Below, piece after piece: positions 1 to 5,272 of a DNA stretch of 6,043 nt. The translations under genes and the position numbers were made by a program. The stretch covers positions 1-6,043 of the forward strand of contig JAUHYS010000140.1 in the NCBI GenBank assembly GCA_030426445.1, given 5' to 3'. The notes beneath the pieces are model-generated. The model ran no database searches. It saw only the letters and a program-made list of their open reading frames with translations, and was not told the origin of the DNA. The DNA comes from a bacterium (lineage in GTDB: Bacteria > UBA10199 > DSSB01). Within the stretch, counting starts at the first letter, position 1, and the number at the start of each line of letters is the position of its first letter.

Positions 1-1
1 T

Positions 2-1186
2 GAGATCCTTGTTGTAGGGACTCTATTTCATGATATCGGTAAAGGAAAAGGGGGGCGTCACTCTGAAGTAGGGGCCGAGCTTGCCGAAAAAATCATGAAG
101 CGCATGGGCTATGCCGATGCACAAAGAGAGTTGGTGGTATTTTTGGTGTTAGCGCATCTAATTATGCCACATCTTTCGCAGCGGCGGGATCTTGAAGACT
201 TTAATATGATTAACCAATTTGCAAAAACGATTGAGAGTCTGGAAAGACTTAACCTGTTATTTGTTTTGACCTGGGCGGATATTAGGGCGGTCGGTCCAGA
301 GGTATGGACACCTTGGAAAGGCGCTTTGCTTGTAGAGCTTTATCAAAAAACTCGAAATGTTCTAGAACAAGGTGAATTCAATAGTGAGCGCGCAGCAGAG
401 ATTATGGAGCAAGTCAAAGAGAGAACTCTTAAAAATTATTCTAATGAAGTTGACATTAAGGAGTTGCAAACTTTTCTAGACAGTATGCCTCCTCGCTATT
501 TTTTAGCTCATAAACCTAAAAAAATCTTAAAACACTTTAAAATCTTACAAAAAGAAAAGGAGAATGGAACTGCTTTTCATTATCAGGTATTTCCAAAAGC
601 AAAATACAGTTCTATTTTGATTCATACGCTACACTCTCCTCATTTATTTGAACAAGTTACCGGTGTGATGGCAGCCAATCAGGTCAATATTTTAAGTTTA
701 GAGCAATTTACCGATACCGAAGGTGGTGTGCTTCTTTTACTTAAAGTCACAGGGGAAAAAGGCTTCTTAATAGAAGAAAAACAACGGTTTGAAGTTCTAC
801 AAAGAGATCTCATAGACCTTTTTTTAGGAAAGGTCTCTTTAGAAGGTTATTATCAAAAAAAACAAGGTTCTAGGTCCAAGATTTTAAAAGAAAAAAGAGT
901 CAGTCGTCTTCCACCTCGTGTTCATATTGATAATATGGTGAGTCCTTATTATACCGTCATTGATGTCTATACTAGTGACCGGATAGGTCTTTTGTATGAC
1001 CTGGTAAAAGAAATGCAAAGGCTCAATTTGTATATTGAACTTTCTAAAATTTCAACTAAGGTAGATCAGGTTGCGGATGTTTTTTATGTGAAGGATATAT
1101 TTGGTCACAAGATTACAGATCGCAGAAAAATTTCCGCAATTAAAAAACCTTTGATGGATATGCTCAATCAGGTAGAATCTAAGTAG
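2..1186 (+). CDS. glnD: Bifunctional uridylyltransferase/uridylyl-removing enzyme GlnD, C-terminal part (5' end outside window)
   Basis: GlnD adds UMP to PII proteins when glutamine is low and removes it when glutamine is high, so it is the cytoplasmic primary nitrogen sensor. The reading frame is open from base 2, so the start lies upstream. The 394 visible residues are a little under half of a typical protein of roughly 850-900 residues. The visible part opens in the HD phosphohydrolase domain (uridylyl-removing activity): LFHDIGKGKGGRHS gives the metal-binding His10-Asp11 and a following His20, and HLIMPHLSQRRDLED follows at about 52-66. Two ACT domains end the protein, at about 202-276 (SSILIHTLHSPHLFEQVTG) and about 317-391 (YTVIDVYTSDRIGLLYDLV); in this family they bind glutamine. 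The N-terminal nucleotidyltransferase domain is not visible. No frameshift is seen and the stop is TAG. The domain order HD-ACT-ACT excludes a plain HD hydrolase or RelA/SpoT. Confidence is high. Confidence 0.95.
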   Translation, partial: EILVVGTLFHDIGKGKGGRHSEVGAELAEKIMKRMGYADAQRELVVFLVLAHLIMPHLSQRRDLEDFNMINQFAKTIESLERLNLLFVLTWADIRAVGPEVWTPWKGALLVELYQKTRNVLEQGEFNSERAAEIMEQVKERTLKNYSNEVDIKELQTFLDSMPPRYFLAHKPKKILKHFKILQKEKENGTAFHYQVFPKAKYSSILIHTLHSPHLFEQVTGVMAANQVNILSLEQFTDTEGGVLLLLKVTGEKGFLIEEKQRFEVLQRDLIDLFLGKVSLEGYYQKKQGSRSKILKEKRVSRLPPRVHIDNMVSPYYTVIDVYTSDRIGLLYDLVKEMQRLNLYIELSKISTKVDQVADVFYVKDIFGHKITDRRKISAIKKPLMDMLNQVESK

Positions 1187-1199
1187 TTAATATTTATTG

Positions 1200-1223
1200 T
1201 TAATTTATATCTTAATTTATATC
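1200..1223. repeat. Perfect tandem 12-bp repeat between glnD and the small membrane protein gene
   Basis: TTAATTTATATC occurs twice head to tail with no spacer. A looser third unit (TTAATATTTATTG) precedes it at 1187-1199, so most of the 51-base gap is an AT-rich array. It lies 14 bases before the next start codon. It contains TATATC-like -10 sequence but no convincing -35, so a promoter role is only possible. Confidence 0.7.
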
Positions 1224-1237
1224 GTAGGTTTTACTCT

Positions 1238-1441
1238 ATGTGGTTTGTGATATTTATATTAGTCACTTTATTATTACTTGTGGGCTTGGTGTTATTGCGT
1301 TGGCGAGAGGATAAATACCTTAAAAAAAGCACAAAAGATGCGATGCGACCAGAATTTCGCTTAGAAATTGAAAAAGAAGAAAAAGAAACCTTACGCCGTA
1401 AAAAGAAATTTGAAAAAACTATGACAAAATTTGACAATTAA
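1238..1441 (+). CDS. Small single-pass membrane protein of unknown function, 67 residues
   Basis: I do not recognise a family. Residues 2-20 (FVIFILVTLLLLVGLVLL core) form one hydrophobic helix with no cleavage site. It is followed at once by RWREDKYLKK, so by the positive-inside rule the N-terminus faces out and the tail is cytoplasmic. Residues about 38-62 are almost all Glu, Lys and Arg with scattered Leu and Phe, which suggests a long charged helix or short coiled coil. The ATG at 1238 has TAGG at 1225-1228, 9 bases upstream, a usable ribosome binding site. The gene lies 51 bases after glnD on the same strand and is probably read from the same transcript. An antisense frame of similar length exists on the other strand, but it has no comparable membrane-protein logic. 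The function is unknown; the call as a real gene rests on the ribosome site, the membrane segment and the operon-like position. Confidence 0.65.
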   Translation: MWFVIFILVTLLLLVGLVLLRWREDKYLKKSTKDAMRPEFRLEIEKEEKETLRRKKKFEKTMTKFDN

Positions 1442-1495
1442 CCTATTAAAAGCTATCTCGATTTCAGGTGTTATTTAATAAAATTAAAGGGATGG

Positions 1496-1522
1496 GGTTC
1501 CACTAAAAAATTGTGGATAACC
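1496..1522 (+). other. Imperfect inverted repeat overlapping the first DnaA-like box
   Basis: GGTTCCAC (1496-1503) can pair with GTGG and AACC (1513-1516 and 1519-1522), leaving a two-base AT bulge and a 9-base A/T loop. That gives an 8-bp stem. There is no T-tract after it, so it is not a classic terminator. It would place the GTG at 1513 within a stem, which argues against that triplet as the start of the following gene. Confidence 0.4.
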
Positions 1523-1531
1523 TGTGGAAAA
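1512..1531 (-). promoter_or_regulatory. Pair of DnaA-box-like 9-mers in tandem
   Basis: Read on the minus strand, 1512-1520 is TTATCCACA, the exact classical DnaA box, and 1523-1531 is TTTTCCACA, which fits the relaxed consensus TTWTNCACA. Both point the same way and their starts are 11 bases apart, about one helical turn. The pair ends 5 bases before the ATG at 1537, so it could act on expression of that gene. I found no further box in the window. The sequence match is direct. Binding by DnaA and any role in transcription or replication are inference. Confidence 0.55.
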
Positions 1532-1536
1532 CAGAT

Positions 1537-1884
1537 ATGTCACCAAAAATTAAGCTTTGTAAAGAACAAGGTTGCTTTAACCAAGCAACAACATCGGGTT
1601 ATTGCCGTTTTCATTATTTAAAAAACTGGAAAAAGCTTCGAGTTGAACGTCAGAAAAAAGCATCAAAGAATCTTAATCGTTATATTGACAACATATTACG
1701 TTCAGACCCGGATCAAGCCTTAGCTAAACTCAAGTATGATATTCGAAGTGAAATTTCTTTTGACAGCTCATCATCAGACCGAGGATATTATAAAGATGGT
1801 GTTCGTGAGGCCATTGAAGACCTGGGGATAGGAGGAGATCTTGATCAAATGATTGACTCCATAAAAATTGATGAAGGCTTTTAG
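1537..1884 (+). CDS. Small protein with putative zinc-binding knuckle, unknown function, 115 residues
   Basis: I do not recognise a named family. Residues 8-27 carry C8-x4-C13-x9-C23-x2-H26 with the pattern C-x3-GC...GYC-x2-HY, which looks like a compact treble-clef or zinc-ribbon-like metal site. Residues 30-57 are rich in Lys and Arg (KNWKKLRVERQKKASKNLNRY), consistent with a nucleic-acid-facing helix. The C-terminal half is acidic and Ser-rich. No signal peptide or membrane segment is seen, so it is probably cytoplasmic. A longer frame begins at GTG 1513, but its eight extra codons lie on the DnaA-like boxes and its nearest purine-rich stretch (AAAGGGAT, 1486-1493) is too far away. The ATG at 1537 has TGGA 8 bases upstream, so I prefer it. 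The gene stands between the membrane protein gene and lysC. A DNA- or RNA-binding role is inference from the metal site and basic helix. Confidence 0.75.
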   Translation: MSPKIKLCKEQGCFNQATTSGYCRFHYLKNWKKLRVERQKKASKNLNRYIDNILRSDPDQALAKLKYDIRSEISFDSSSSDRGYYKDGVREAIEDLGIGGDLDQMIDSIKIDEGF

Positions 1885-1902
1885 TTCTCATTGATCATTC
1901 TA

Positions 1903-1959
1903 CTTCATTTCAAATCAAAAAATATTAAGATTGAGCTTTAACCAGATTTGAAGTTGAAG
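1903..1959 (+). other. Imperfect inverted repeat in the lysC leader region
   Basis: Between the zinc-knuckle gene and lysC, CTTCA-TT-TCAAATC (1903-1916) faces GATTTGAAGTTGAAG (1945-1959). Eight inner base pairs are perfect (TTCAAATC with GATTTGAA) and five outer ones match after one mismatch and a single-base bulge. The loop is 28 bases. No T-tract follows, and the 107-base gap is too short for a lysine riboswitch. It could be a leader hairpin or a binding site. No good -35/-10 pair is visible here. Confidence 0.35.
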
Positions 1960-1991
1960 TCTCGGAAACTTTGGATGATTTTTAGGTTAAT

Positions 1992-3209
1992 ATGGCATTA
2001 ATTGTTAAAAAATTTGGAGGAACTTCAGTTGGTTCCATTGAGCGAATTCGCGATGTTGCCAAGCAAGTACTACTAGATAAACATAACGGAGATCAGGTAG
2101 TGGTTGTGGTGAGTGCAATGGCTGGTGAGACTAACCGTTTGGTAGGTCTTAGTAAAGACATCATGAGTATGCCCGAAGGCCGGGAGTACGATGTTTTGGT
2201 CTCCACCGGGGAACAAGTGACGATTGCGTTACTGGCTTTAGCATTACAGGATGTGGCTGCTCCAGCGATTAGTTTATTAGCGCATCAAGTTAAAATTTTA
2301 ACAGATTCTGCACATAGTAAGGCCAGGATCAAAATGATTGACGACAGTCGGATTCGCCAAGAACTTTCTGCGGGCAATATTGTGGTTGTTCCTGGTTTTC
2401 AAGGCATCGACGAAAATAATAATGTCACGACCTTGGGGCGGGGAGGTTCCGATACCACAGCGGTTGCCTTGGCAGCGGCTCTTCAGGCAGATGTTTGTCA
2501 GATTTTTACCGATGTGGATGGAGTTTTTACCACGGACCCAAACTTGGTTTCGGGAGCGAAAAAAATCGAGAGGATTTCCTATGAAGAAATGCTCGAAATG
2601 GCCTCTACCGGAGCCAAAGTTTTACAAATACGTTCGGTAGAATTAGCTGCGAAGTATAAAGTTCCCTTAGAAGTCAGAAGTTCTTTTCATAATCAACCAG
2701 GGACCTTAGTGGTTCAGGAGGACGCAAACATGGAAAGTCAATTAGTTACCGGAATTAGTTTTGACAGAAACGAGGCCAAGATTGCCGTGCGGGAGGTTCC
2801 AGATGTTCCTGGTATCGCCAGTAAGGTCTTTGCTCCAATTTCAGAAGCCAATATCAATGTGGATATGATTGTCCAAAATATCAGTTTAGAAGGTAAAACC
2901 GACCTAACTTTTACGGTGACTCATGCTGATTTAGAAAAAGCCCTCAGTATTGTTAAGCAAGTCGCCCAAGAAATAGGCGCAAAGCACGTTGAAACCAGTG
3001 AAGATGTTGCAAAAGTTTCTGTGATTGGTTTGGGAATGCGTTCCCATGCAGGGATTGCTAGCAAAATGTTTCAAACCCTTGCGAAAGAAAATATTAATGT
3101 GCAAATGATTTCGACTTCAGAAATAAAAATTTCAATTATTATTAACGATAAGTATACTGAGTTAGCTGTGAGAGCCTTGCATGAGGCCTTTGAACTAGAT
3201 AAAAAGTGA
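1992..3209 (+). CDS. lysC: Aspartate kinase (alpha subunit), LysC type
   Basis: It phosphorylates L-aspartate with ATP to give 4-phospho-L-aspartate, the committed step to lysine/diaminopimelate, methionine and threonine. The 405-residue length fits the monofunctional LysC class. The amino-acid-kinase domain spans about 1-240: KKFGGTSVG (6-14) is the nucleotide/substrate loop, STGE (71-74) and GRGGSDTTA (149-157) line the aspartate and ATP sites, and TDVDGVFTTDPN (173-184) is the typical kinase signature. Two ACT domains follow at about 265-325 (VPDVPGIASKVF) and about 342-400 (RSHAGIASKMF); in this family they bind lysine and/or threonine for feedback inhibition. The ATG at 1992 has TTTAGG ending 5 bases upstream. 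There is no fused homoserine dehydrogenase. cimA follows after 7 bases, so the two are probably one operon. A strong internal ribosome binding site at codon 247 suggests a second product from this gene. Confidence is high. Confidence 0.96.
   Translation: MALIVKKFGGTSVGSIERIRDVAKQVLLDKHNGDQVVVVVSAMAGETNRLVGLSKDIMSMPEGREYDVLVSTGEQVTIALLALALQDVAAPAISLLAHQVKILTDSAHSKARIKMIDDSRIRQELSAGNIVVVPGFQGIDENNNVTTLGRGGSDTTAVALAAALQADVCQIFTDVDGVFTTDPNLVSGAKKIERISYEEMLEMASTGAKVLQIRSVELAAKYKVPLEVRSSFHNQPGTLVVQEDANMESQLVTGISFDRNEAKIAVREVPDVPGIASKVFAPISEANINVDMIVQNISLEGKTDLTFTVTHADLEKALSIVKQVAQEIGAKHVETSEDVAKVSVIGLGMRSHAGIASKMFQTLAKENINVQMISTSEIKISIIINDKYTELAVRALHEAFELDKK
2716..2721 (+). promoter_or_regulatory. 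Internal Shine-Dalgarno sequence within lysC
   Basis: A full AGGAGG lies 8 bases before an in-frame ATG (2730, codon 247), at the junction between the kinase and ACT domains. It is a much better ribosome binding site than the one before the main lysC start. Its bases encode Gln-Glu-Asp in a linker, so codon constraint does not force this exact hexamer. Confidence 0.75.
2730..3209 (+). CDS. lysC: Putative aspartate kinase beta subunit from an internal start in lysC
   Basis: In-frame translation from ATG 2730 would give a 159-residue product (MESQLVTGISF...) with only the two ACT domains of LysC. In Corynebacterium glutamicum aspartokinase and Bacillus subtilis aspartokinase II a beta subunit is made this way from an internal start near residue 250 and joins the full-length alpha subunit in an alpha2beta2 enzyme; the beta subunit carries the lysine/threonine regulatory sites. 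Here the position (codon 247), the domain boundary and the perfect AGGAGG at 8-base spacing all match that arrangement. Production of the protein is inference. Other LysC proteins with the same domains are homo-oligomers without a beta subunit, and a chance AGGAGG cannot be excluded from sequence alone. Confidence 0.65.
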   Translation: MESQLVTGISFDRNEAKIAVREVPDVPGIASKVFAPISEANINVDMIVQNISLEGKTDLTFTVTHADLEKALSIVKQVAQEIGAKHVETSEDVAKVSVIGLGMRSHAGIASKMFQTLAKENINVQMISTSEIKISIIINDKYTELAVRALHEAFELDKK

Positions 3210-3216
3210 TCGGTGT

Positions 3217-4842
3217 ATGGCATCCAAACAAAAAAACGCAATCAGTTTATATGATACTACTTTGAGGGATGGCTCCCAAGGGGAGGAAGTTTCTTTTACC
3301 TTAGAAGATAAACTTCTTATCACTCAAAAACTGGACGAATTGGGAATTCATTATATCGAAGCTGGTTGGCCGGGTTCCAACCCCAAAGACCTCGATTATT
3401 TTCGTCAGGCCTGTAAGCTTAAGCTTAAAAAAGCTAAAGTGACGGCCTTTGGTTCCACACGTCATCCCAAGTATGCCCCAGCCAAAGACCCTAATTTACA
3501 GGCTTTGTTAAAGGCTGAGACTTCCGTTGTGACTATATTCGGGAAAACCTGGGATTTTCATGCAACGGATGCCCTAAAGATTTCTTTAAAAAAGAACTTA
3601 GAACTGATTTATGACTCTGTAGCCTTTTTAAAAAAGCGGGTTGACGAAGTCATCTTCGATGCTGAACACTTTTTTGATGGTTATCTGGCAAATCCAGATT
3701 ATGCATTGCAAGCATTAAAAGCAGCCGGGCAAGGTGGCGCAAGTTTTATAGTCCTTTGTGATACTAATGGTGGAACTTTGCCGCATACTGTTGAAGAATT
3801 GGTTCAAAAAGTCAAAGCTCTATTTGATGTTCCCATAGGTATCCATTGTCATAACGATTGCGAATTAGGTGTTGCAAACTCTTTAAGCGCTCTTCGTGCG
3901 GGGGCTTCTCAAGTGCACGGTACCATTAACGGTATTGGAGAGCGTTGCGGGAACGCTAATTTGATTTCGGTTATTGCTAACTTGCAACTTAAACTGAAAA
4001 AACATATTTTAAACAATAAGCAATTGAATAAATTGCAAGAAGTCTCCCATTATGTGGACGAACTCAGTAACCGTACTCCTAACCATCAGCAGGCCTTTGT
4101 GGGTCGTTCGGCCTTTGCGCATAAAGGCGGTATTCATGTCAGTGCAGTCATGAAAAACCCTAGCACTTACGAGCACATCCTTCCGGAACAAGTTGGTAAT
4201 CACCGAAGATTTTTATTAAGTGATCTTTCGGGTACCAGTAATATTTTAGTTAAAGCGCAAGAGTTTGGTGTTGATTTAAAAAAGAAGGATCCTTTAGTTA
4301 AAAAGTTGGTCAATGATTTAAAAGATTTAGAAAATCAAGGGTTCCAGTTTGAAGGGGCCGAGGCTAGTTTCGAAATTTTAATGAAAAAAGCCAAGGGAGA
4401 ATATAAAGATTTTTTTCGCGTCGTGGCCTTTCGAGTCTTAGATCAAAAAGACCAGAAAAACGAAATGCCGCTTTCTGAAGCAACCGTACAGGTCGCAGTA
4501 GATGGCGTTTCTGAACATACTGCGGCTTTAGGTCATGGCCCTGTGAACGCATTGGATCATGCTCTTCGTAAAGCTTTAGAGCGTTTTTTTCCTCAACTCA
4601 AAAAAGTTCATTTAATTGATTATAAGGTTAGAGTTCTTCCAGGGCATGCTGGAACGGCTTCTAAAGTTCGCGTTCTTATCGAATCTTCCGATGACAAAAG
4701 CAAATGGGGGACTGTCGGAGTTAGTGAAAATATCATTCAAGCCAGCTGTATGGCTTTAGTGGATTCACTTGAGTTTAAGTTGATGAAAGATAAGGTGTCA
4801 CGCGCTCGCAATCTTCTTAGAAAAAACAATTCCAAAAAGTGA
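3217..4842 (+). CDS. cimA: (R)-citramalate synthase
   Basis: It condenses acetyl-CoA with pyruvate to (R)-citramalate, the first step of the threonine-independent route to 2-oxobutanoate and isoleucine. The 541-residue length is usual for this branch of the LeuA/homocitrate synthase family. The TIM-barrel catalytic domain opens with YDTTLRDGSQGEE (12-24; Asp13 metal ligand, Arg17 catalytic). GIHCHND (208-214) supplies the metal-binding His210 and His212, and GIGERCGNANL (239-249) is the family signature. HKGGIHVSA (302-310) lies in the linker region. About 396-527 is the LeuA-type dimer/allosteric domain, with GPVNALDHALRKAL and HAGTASKVRVLIES. IFGKTWDFH (107-115) and YDTTLRDGSQGEEVSF resemble Geobacter-type CimA as I recall it, rather than 2-isopropylmalate synthase. 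The ATG is 7 bases after the lysC stop with only a weak ribosome site, suggesting translational coupling. Isoleucine feedback on the C-terminal domain is likely from family knowledge. Substrate choice against homocitrate or isopropylmalate synthase is inferred from similarity. Confidence 0.9.
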   Translation: MASKQKNAISLYDTTLRDGSQGEEVSFTLEDKLLITQKLDELGIHYIEAGWPGSNPKDLDYFRQACKLKLKKAKVTAFGSTRHPKYAPAKDPNLQALLKAETSVVTIFGKTWDFHATDALKISLKKNLELIYDSVAFLKKRVDEVIFDAEHFFDGYLANPDYALQALKAAGQGGASFIVLCDTNGGTLPHTVEELVQKVKALFDVPIGIHCHNDCELGVANSLSALRAGASQVHGTINGIGERCGNANLISVIANLQLKLKKHILNNKQLNKLQEVSHYVDELSNRTPNHQQAFVGRSAFAHKGGIHVSAVMKNPSTYEHILPEQVGNHRRFLLSDLSGTSNILVKAQEFGVDLKKKDPLVKKLVNDLKDLENQGFQFEGAEASFEILMKKAKGEYKDFFRVVAFRVLDQKDQKNEMPLSEATVQVAVDGVSEHTAALGHGPVNALDHALRKALERFFPQLKKVHLIDYKVRVLPGHAGTASKVRVLIESSDDKSKWGTVGVSENIIQASCMALVDSLEFKLMKDKVSRARNLLRKNNSKK

Positions 4843-4862
4843 TGCTTTTAGACTAATTTTCT

Positions 4863-4876
4863 TGAAATATATTTCA
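4863..4876. repeat. Perfect 14-bp AT-rich palindrome after cimA
   Basis: TGAAATATATTTCA is its own reverse complement and is followed by GTTTTAATTTT. As RNA it could form a 5-bp stem with a UAU-type loop, too weak to be a confident terminator. As DNA it could be a dimeric regulator site. It starts 21 bases after the cimA stop. Confidence 0.4.
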
Positions 4877-4892
4877 GTTTTAATTTTCTGTT

Positions 4893-4912
4893 CCATAGAG
4901 TGGTTTTTTTTT
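4893..4912 (+). terminator. Weak candidate rho-independent terminator of the lysC-cimA transcript
   Basis: CCAT-AGA-GTGG can form a 4-bp stem (including one U-G pair) with a 3-base loop and is followed directly by nine T residues. The T-tract is convincing but the stem is short. It lies 51 bases after the cimA stop, where an operon end is expected. Confidence 0.35.
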
Positions 4913-5041
4913 GATGCTTTTTCTCTTCATTAAGACATTGAAATTATTTAATAAAAGTTAAGAGTTCTTAGGCTTAGATCTTAAAGTAGAAAAAGTTTAC
5001 TTGAAGAAATTCCATTTTTGAGTTAAGGACTTTGCTAATTG

Positions 5042-5112
5042 AATAATTGGGTAGGGGAAGCAAAGTGTTCTCTTTTGTTTTAGTTTGGACTTCCACTACA
5101 ACCTAATTAATT
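5042..5112 (+). repeat. Long imperfect inverted repeat (possible structured RNA or cruciform)
   Basis: The core arms GTAGGGGAAG (5051-5060) and CTTCCACTAC (5090-5099) match at 9 of 10 positions. Going outward, GG (5049-5050) pairs with CC (5102-5103) and AATAATT (5042-5048) with AATTAATT (5105-5112), with small bulges. Going inward, CAAA (5061-5064) can pair with TTTG (5084-5087). This gives an extended hairpin of about 70 bases with a pyrimidine-rich terminal loop. A T7 run occurs about 20 bases after it. No coding frame explains it. Its role is unknown: candidates are a small RNA, a leader element or a protein-binding site. Confidence 0.5.
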
Positions 5113-5213
5113 ACTTACATTAATATATTTTATTTTTTTGAATTTTTGGTTTTGAAAATATCGAAGGTATATGTCTAGCTAGATGGGTGTTTGTAAGTTA
5201 GCGGGTACTTAGG

Positions 5214-5231
5214 TTTTCAATTGTTTTCAAT
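5214..5231. repeat. Direct repeat TTTTCAAT with 10-base period upstream of the secreted protein gene
   Basis: TTTTCAAT occurs at 5214-5221 and 5224-5231, one helical turn apart, with CAATTG between the cores. The reverse complement of the core, TTGAAAA, occurs at 5152-5158. This is operator-like spacing, but in such AT-rich DNA chance is a real alternative. Confidence 0.35.
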
Positions 5232-5232
5232 A

Positions 5233-5250
5233 AAAGGCACTCCAGCCTTT
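5233..5250 (+). promoter_or_regulatory. Leader hairpin just upstream of the ribosome binding site of the secreted protein gene
   Basis: AAAGGC (5233-5238) and GCCTTT (5245-5250) form a perfect 6-bp stem with loop ACTCCA. It ends 12 bases before the GGGG of the ribosome binding site (5263-5266). The loop contains CTCC, which could pair with GGGG, so a translational switch is conceivable. No T-tract follows, so it is not a terminator. Confidence 0.4.
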
Positions 5251-5272
5251 AAACTAAATAGCGGGGAAAAAT

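Larger units (their letters stand above)
4843..5272. other. 430-base AT-rich intergenic region between cimA and the secreted repeat protein gene
   Basis: I find no credible protein-coding frame, tRNA or riboswitch here. It holds, in order, an AT palindrome, a T9 terminator candidate, a TTAAGA/TCTTAA inverted pair (4958-4963, 4979-4984), a long imperfect inverted repeat (5042-5112), a perfect 10-bp palindrome TCTAGCTAGA (5174-5183), a small TAAGT/ACTTA stem (5194-5211), a direct repeat and a leader hairpin. No -35/-10 pair fits well. The nearest for the downstream gene is TTGGTT (5146-5151) and TATATG (5168-5173) with 16 bases between, which is weak. A transcription boundary, and possibly a small RNA gene, could lie here. 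Confidence 0.6.

Noticed and set aside
1231..1437. Minus-strand frame of 68 codons opposite the small membrane protein gene
   Set aside because: It is a mirror of the + strand gene. It is Ser/Arg/Asn-rich low-complexity protein without domain logic, and the + strand frame has a ribosome site, a membrane segment and co-directional neighbours.
1471..1531. Chromosomal replication origin
   Set aside because: Only two DnaA-like boxes, no DnaA-trio array and no dnaA, dnaN, gidA or parAB genes nearby. Kept only as a regulatory-site finding.
1513..1536. GTG at 1513 as the start of the zinc-knuckle gene
   Set aside because: The extra codons coincide with the two DnaA-like boxes and a possible stem, and the nearest purine-rich stretch is about 20 bases away. 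ATG 1537 has a better-placed ribosome site.
1885..1991. Lysine riboswitch before lysC
   Set aside because: The gap is 107 bases, shorter than the lysine riboswitch (about 170 or more), and I see none of its conserved helices. Only a simple imperfect inverted repeat is present.
2338..2640. Overlapping + strand frame of 100 codons inside lysC
   Set aside because: It lies in a shifted frame within the conserved kinase domain, and its product is Trp/Phe/Arg-rich without recognisable motifs.
3414..3427. Perfect 14-bp palindrome TAAGCTTAAGCTTA inside cimA
   Set aside because: It is explained by repeated Lys-Leu codons (KLKLKK) in a coding region, and nothing else suggests a site there.
4009..4552. 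Two minus-strand frames of 62-64 codons (4009-4203, 4364-4552)
   Set aside because: Both lie opposite conserved cimA coding sequence and show no independent protein features.
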